DNA of 64,000 nucleotides from the NCBI RefSeq assembly GCF_030410485.1, contig NZ_JAUHHC010000001.1:186001-250000 (forward strand), read 5' to 3'. Origin of the DNA: Roseateles violae (GTDB lineage Bacteria; Pseudomonadota; Gammaproteobacteria; Burkholderiales; Burkholderiaceae_C). Below, piece after piece: positions 60,753 to 64,000 of the stretch. The notes under the pieces were generated by a model. The model saw only the letters and a list, made by a program, of their open reading frames with translations. It was not told where the DNA came from and did no database searches. A program made the position numbers and the translations under genes. The number at the start of each line of letters is the position of its first letter. The stretch's first letter is position 1.

Positions 60753-61612
60753 CGCGCGGCGATCTGCATGCGCGAGTGGTCGGGCTCGACATAGCCGCCG
60801 GCCTTCTGCCGCTTCGGGAACTTCAGCTTGGCGCGCGGCAGCTCCTCGTAGGGAATCTGGCTCAGGATGTCGCTGATGATGTTCAGGCGCACCTTCTTCT
60901 TGCTGTTCGACGGCGCGATCCGCCAGGGCGCGAACTCGGTGCTGCTGGCGGCGAACATCGCGTCGCGCGCCCGCGAGTAGTCGTACCAGCGGCTGTAGGA
61001 GCGCAGGTCCATCTCGGTCAGCTTCCAGAGCTTGCGGCCGTCCTCCAGCCGCGACTTCAGCCGCCGCGTCTGCTCCTCGGGGCTGACCTCGAGCCAGTAC
61101 TTGAGCAGGATGATGCCGGACTGCACGATCGCGTTCTCGACCAGGGGCACGGCGTGCAGAAAGTCGTCGGCCTCCTGCTCGGTGCAGAAGCCCATCACCC
61201 GCTCGACGCCGGCGCGGTTGTACCAGCTGCGGTCGAAGATCACGACCTCGCCGGCCGCCGGCAGATGCGGCAGATAGCGCTGCACATACATCTGGCTCTT
61301 CTCGCGCTCGGTCGGCGCCGCCAGCGCGACGACGCGGAATACGCGCGGGCTGACCCGCTCGGTCAGCGCCTTGATCGTGCCGCCCTTGCCGGCGCCGTCG
61401 CGGCCCTCGAACAGGATGCAGACCTTGGCGCCGCTGGCCTGCACCCACAGCTGCAGCTTCACCAGCTCGATCTGCAGCTTCTTCAGCGCCTTCTCATAGG
61501 CCTTGTCGGACAGATCCGCCTCGTCGGCGTCGCGCTCGCCATGGGCGACGGGCTCTTCGGCGGCCTCGCCGCGGCCGCTGGCGCGGTTGATGCTCTTGGT
61601 ATACCCGCTCAT
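60746..61612 (-). CDS. ppk2: Polyphosphate kinase 2
   Basis: Enzyme of 288 residues that phosphorylates GDP or ADP with polyphosphate. Walker A GRDGAGKGG (about 70-78), FDRSWYNRAGVE with the Walker B aspartate, and lid arginines in ALAAPTERE and KSRLEDGRKLW. Single-domain. Start ATG 61612 has AGGAG upstream. The N-terminal 45 residues are charged and not part of the fold. Confidence 0.93.
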   Translation of the reverse strand: MSGYTKSINRASGRGEAAEEPVAHGERDADEADLSDKAYEKALKKLQIELVKLQLWVQASGAKVCILFEGRDGAGKGGTIKALTERVSPRVFRVVALAAPTEREKSQMYVQRYLPHLPAAGEVVIFDRSWYNRAGVERVMGFCTEQEADDFLHAVPLVENAIVQSGIILLKYWLEVSPEEQTRRLKSRLEDGRKLWKLTEMDLRSYSRWYDYSRARDAMFAASSTEFAPWRIAPSNSKKKVRLNIISDILSQIPYEELPRAKLKFPKRQKAGGYVEPDHSRMQIAARY

Positions 61613-61886
61613 CGATCGTTCTCCTGGGGCTGGGCCATGGTGGGCGAATGGGCGAAAGCTGCGGCAAAGCCTACCCTGCGGGCCGGCGCTGCACAACGCT
61701 TTGTCGTCGCGGGCGGCGAAACTGCCACCCCACCGCGACTGGCGGCGGCGCGATCGCCAGGGATCTGCGGGCCTGGCACAGCCAAGCTGGACCGCCTGCT
61801 GATCGCCGTCTATTCTTGAGCCCCCAACAGGCCAGGAGGAGCAGCACCCATGGGCAAGACCCCGCGATCGCAGCCGCCGCCGCCCT

Positions 61887-62324
61887 ATGGGCGGGCGTGA
61901 GCATGTCCTGGCCGGCCTGCTGCTCTGCACGATGGGGGCCGCGATGACGGCCGCCCAGACCCTGCCGGCCGACAGTGTCGAGAACGCCTTGCCGGCCATC
62001 AGCCGCGGCGGTTTCGTCGCACCGGGCAGCGATGAGGCCGCCACGCTGGCGGCCATAGCGCGGGCGGTGCGCGCCGACGCGGCTCGGGCCTGGCAGGCCG
62101 GCGATCCGATGGCGCTGAGCGTCGAAATCGTCGCGGTCGACTGGGCCGACGCTTCGCTCGGTTGCCCGCGGCCGGGCCTGAGCTACACGCAGGCGCTGGT
62201 GCCCGGCTGGCGCCTGCTCGTGCGAGATGGCGCCCGGGAGGCCGTCTACCACGCCAGCCACCGGGGTCAGTGGTTGCCCTGCCCGCGCGCACCGGCGGCG
62301 CCGCCGTCCGACGCGGCACGCTGA
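61887..62324 (+). CDS. Small exported protein with DASLGCP motif
   Basis: Protein of 145 residues. Hydrophobic N-terminus (6-22) as signal peptide, cleavage near TAAQT. The C-terminal core VDWADASLGCPRPGL, YTQALVPGWRLLV and the closing cysteine (WLPCP) form a recurring small exported domain seen in proteobacteria and cyanobacteria; its function is not known. The start codon is uncertain, since no good ribosome-binding site precedes ATG 61887. A hairpin follows. Confidence 0.6.
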   Translation: MGGREHVLAGLLLCTMGAAMTAAQTLPADSVENALPAISRGGFVAPGSDEAATLAAIARAVRADAARAWQAGDPMALSVEIVAVDWADASLGCPRPGLSYTQALVPGWRLLVRDGAREAVYHASHRGQWLPCPRAPAAPPSDAAR

Positions 62325-62350
62325 CGGTTCGCAAGGGCGGAACCGCCCAA

Positions 62351-62378
62351 GACAAAGGGCCGCGTTGCGGCCCTTGTC
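62351..62378. terminator. Hairpin terminator between convergent genes
   Basis: 12-bp stem with one bulge (62351-62363 with 62367-62378) and a GTT loop, between the small exported protein and the PEP-CTERM gene. The flanks carry no long T tract. Confidence 0.6.
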
Positions 62379-62404
62379 GTTCGATGCGCGCCTTGGCGCG
62401 TCGA

Positions 62405-62962
62405 TCAGGACTTCTTGCGGCGCGAGCTCAGGCCCATGCCCAGCAAGGCGATGGCGGCCAGGCCGAAGGTCGCCGGCTCGGGCACATAGGTGACCGTCAG
62501 GCTGCTGCCGCGATTCCAGATGCCATCGGCGGCGCCGATCAGGTCGTCGAAGTATTCGAAGAACTGCAGGTTCAGGCGTCCGTCCGCGCCAAGGAAGAAG
62601 TCGGCGCCCAGCGAGACCAGATCGGCGCTGCCGCTGTAGCTGCCGGAGCCCGCGGAATCGTCGCCAAGGCCCGGGAACAGGGAGGCACCGGAGCCGCTGT
62701 CGTTGCTCAGGTCGAAGCCCATCTCCGACAGCCAGCTCGAGCCGAAGGTCGACAGATTGACGTTCCAAGAAACGTTCGTGATGTGGACATTGGAAAAGAG
62801 GTCGACGAAGCGGGTCTCGTTCGACGCATCGCCGAATTCGGCATTGCTCAAGGCCCCCCCGATGTCGATCGTGACGGTGTCGGCCTGGGCGGTTCCGGCC
62901 GCCATCGCAGCCGCAATCAAAGCCGTGCCGAGTACGCCGCGTTTGAATTGATTCATCTGCAT
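62405..62962 (-). CDS. PEP-CTERM sorting domain protein
   Basis: Exported protein of 185 residues. Signal peptide 1-27 (GTAQAD). The body is rich in Asp, Ser, Gly and Asn. The C-terminus is a typical PEP-CTERM signal: VPEPATFGLAAIALLGMG followed by SSRRKKS. It is processed by an exosortase, which must be encoded elsewhere, and implies an exopolysaccharide-type export system. Start ATG 62962 has GGAG at 5-base spacing; ATG 62956 is an alternative. Confidence 0.9.
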   Translation of the reverse strand: MQMNQFKRGVLGTALIAAAMAAGTAQADTVTIDIGGALSNAEFGDASNETRFVDLFSNVHITNVSWNVNLSTFGSSWLSEMGFDLSNDSGSGASLFPGLGDDSAGSGSYSGSADLVSLGADFFLGADGRLNLQFFEYFDDLIGAADGIWNRGSSLTVTYVPEPATFGLAAIALLGMGLSSRRKKS

Positions 62963-63303
62963 GTCATCTCCAGAATCGTTGACTCCTGGCCGGCCAGTTC
63001 CGGGCGAGGACACGATGTGGGCGCAATTTGCCATCCCCTCTTGCCGCCGGCAAGCTGGAAGTCATGGTCTGCGGGCGACTTATCCCCCGATTCAGCGGTC
63101 GGATTTACCCGCACCCCCGGCCACCTTTCGCTAGCAGAGGGGTCAGATCATGCTCAAGCGGGCACACCCTCATTCGCGGGGGTCAGGACATGCACTATTT
63201 CACTGGTAAGCGGTTTGCGCGTGCGCCACCCCATCGGGTAAGCACCAATCCAAACGCGAACACAAGTCGCGAGCATGCAGACTTTCGAAACCCGGAGAGT
63301 CGC
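62963..63303. other. 341-base gap between PEP-CTERM and protease genes
   Basis: Divergent promoter region. It contains near-identical copies of GGGGTCAG-ATCATGC (63140-63154) and GGGGTCAG-GACATGC (63178-63192), about 38 bases apart. No gene supported. Confidence 0.5.
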
Positions 63304-64000
63304 ATGCCTACCTGGAATTTCAGTCGCAAACCCATCGTCCTTGCCGTTGCCGCACTGTCGACCGCCACGGCGGCGATGGCTCAATCGATACCGGCCTCGA
63401 GCATCGAAGGCTCGCGCCTTTGGTTCATTGAATTCGCCGGCAAGCCGGTCGCCGATGGCGCCAATCCGGCCGATGTGCAGGCCGAGCAGGCGGCGTTCCG
63501 CGCGGCGGCGGCGGCGGCCAATGTGAGCTATACCGAGCGGCGCTCGTTCAACTCGCTGTTCAACGGCCTGGCCGTTTCCATCAGCCCCGCCGATCGCGCC
63601 AAGCTGGCGGGTGTGACGGGCGTGAAGGCCCTGCACCCGATCGAAACCATCCAGGCACCGACGCCCGAGCAGGCCGCCGGCTCGGCGATCGAACTCAGCC
63701 GCGCGCTGGCACTGTCCGGCGCCGACATCGCGCAGAACTCGCTGGGCCTGACCGGCGCGGGCGTCAAGGTCGGCATCATCGACACCGGCATCGACATCGA
63801 CCATCCGGCCTTCGGCGGCAGCGGCGTGAACGGCACGACGCCCTTCCCCAGCGCCCGCGTGATCGCCGGCTATGACTTCGTCGGCAATGCCTACAACGCG
63901 GACTCGAGCAGCGCCAGCTACAACCCGATCCCGAGTCCCGACAGCAATCCGGACGACTGCCAGGGCCATGGCTCGCACGTGGCCGGCATCGTCGGCGGCA
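63304..64000 (+). CDS. Subtilisin-like serine protease (S8), 3' end outside window
   Basis: First 232 residues of an exported S8 protease. Signal peptide 1-27 (AAMAQS). Inhibitor I9-like propeptide (about 38-118; RLWFIEFAGKPVADG, FNGLAVSISP). The catalytic domain begins near 140, with catalytic D160 (VGIIDTGID) and H222 (GHGSHVAG). The insertion between them (170-220) resembles Vpr-type subtilases. The serine lies beyond the window. GGAGAG precedes ATG 63304. Confidence 0.92.
   Translation, partial: MPTWNFSRKPIVLAVAALSTATAAMAQSIPASSIEGSRLWFIEFAGKPVADGANPADVQAEQAAFRAAAAAANVSYTERRSFNSLFNGLAVSISPADRAKLAGVTGVKALHPIETIQAPTPEQAAGSAIELSRALALSGADIAQNSLGLTGAGVKVGIIDTGIDIDHPAFGGSGVNGTTPFPSARVIAGYDFVGNAYNADSSSASYNPIPSPDSNPDDCQGHGSHVAGIVGG

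Overview
The window is 64 kb of high-GC bacterial chromosome with tightly packed genes, many start/stop overlaps (ATGA, TGATG, TAATG) and TACAAT/TAGAAT-type -10 boxes. Gene content and order (fur/bamE-dapB-exbBD-leuS-lptE-holA, hpf-ptsN-hprK, lptD-surA-rsmA, metX-metW behind a SAM-II riboswitch, a PEP-CTERM protein, short GC-rich operonic repeats) point to a betaproteobacterium of the order Burkholderiales, probably the Roseateles/Rubrivivax/Ideonella side. This rests on gene content read by eye, not on a database search. No rRNA, tRNA or CRISPR array was seen.

Layout. 1-6.5 kb: end of an ABC exporter, a di-iron ferritin-like protein, corA, then hpf, ptsN and hprK of the nitrogen PTS. 6.5-13.9 kb: fur facing a long housekeeping run (bamE, dapB, exbB/exbD-like pair, leuS, lptE, holA). 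14-25.5 kb: signalling and housekeeping (exported cupredoxin, c-di-GMP protein with a spoiled GGDEF and intact EAL domain, TPR-GAF histidine kinase, ghrA-like reductase, pncC, pgpA, thiL, two-component pair). 25.6-34 kb: maeB, a secreted RNase Sa-type RNase with barstar, rsmA, surA, lptD. 34-46 kb: a decayed AmgK-like kinase, LysR regulator, M20 dipeptidase, alpha/beta hydrolase, dienoyl-CoA isomerase, aspartoacylase-like hydrolase, two paralogous binding proteins around a VOC protein, metW, metX and sppA. 46-53.4 kb: a LuxR-type regulator, GST, MFS transporter, three related small exported proteins, an unknown protein and recQ. 53.4-55.5 kb: a lower-GC island with an integron gene cassette carrying DUF5343 and Swt1-type HEPN genes. 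55.6-64 kb: LytS/LytTR pair with a GIN-domain protein, ssb, SulP transporter, PPK2, a small exported protein, a PEP-CTERM protein and the start of a subtilisin-like protease.

Most notable items. (1) Three small exported proteins (47906-48145, 49663-49944, 50184-50462) each carry two copies of a motif of the form L-x-R-V-x-V-x-G-x-R, which resembles the TonB box of outer-membrane receptors; I do not know a described family like this. (2) The DUF5343/HEPN pair sits in a single integron cassette (53815-55126): the cassette start and the attC R'' box are perfect 12-bp inverted complements, so the excised circle would carry an intact attC, yet no integrase gene is present. (3) metX is preceded by a SAM-II riboswitch, a possible antiterminator hairpin and an intrinsic terminator, a complete attenuation switch. 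(4) Beside lptD, where AmgK is often found, lies an AmgK-like protein without its N-lobe and catalytic loop. (5) A GC-rich repeat occurs four times, each time between genes of an operon, and supplies the upstream candidate start of lptE.
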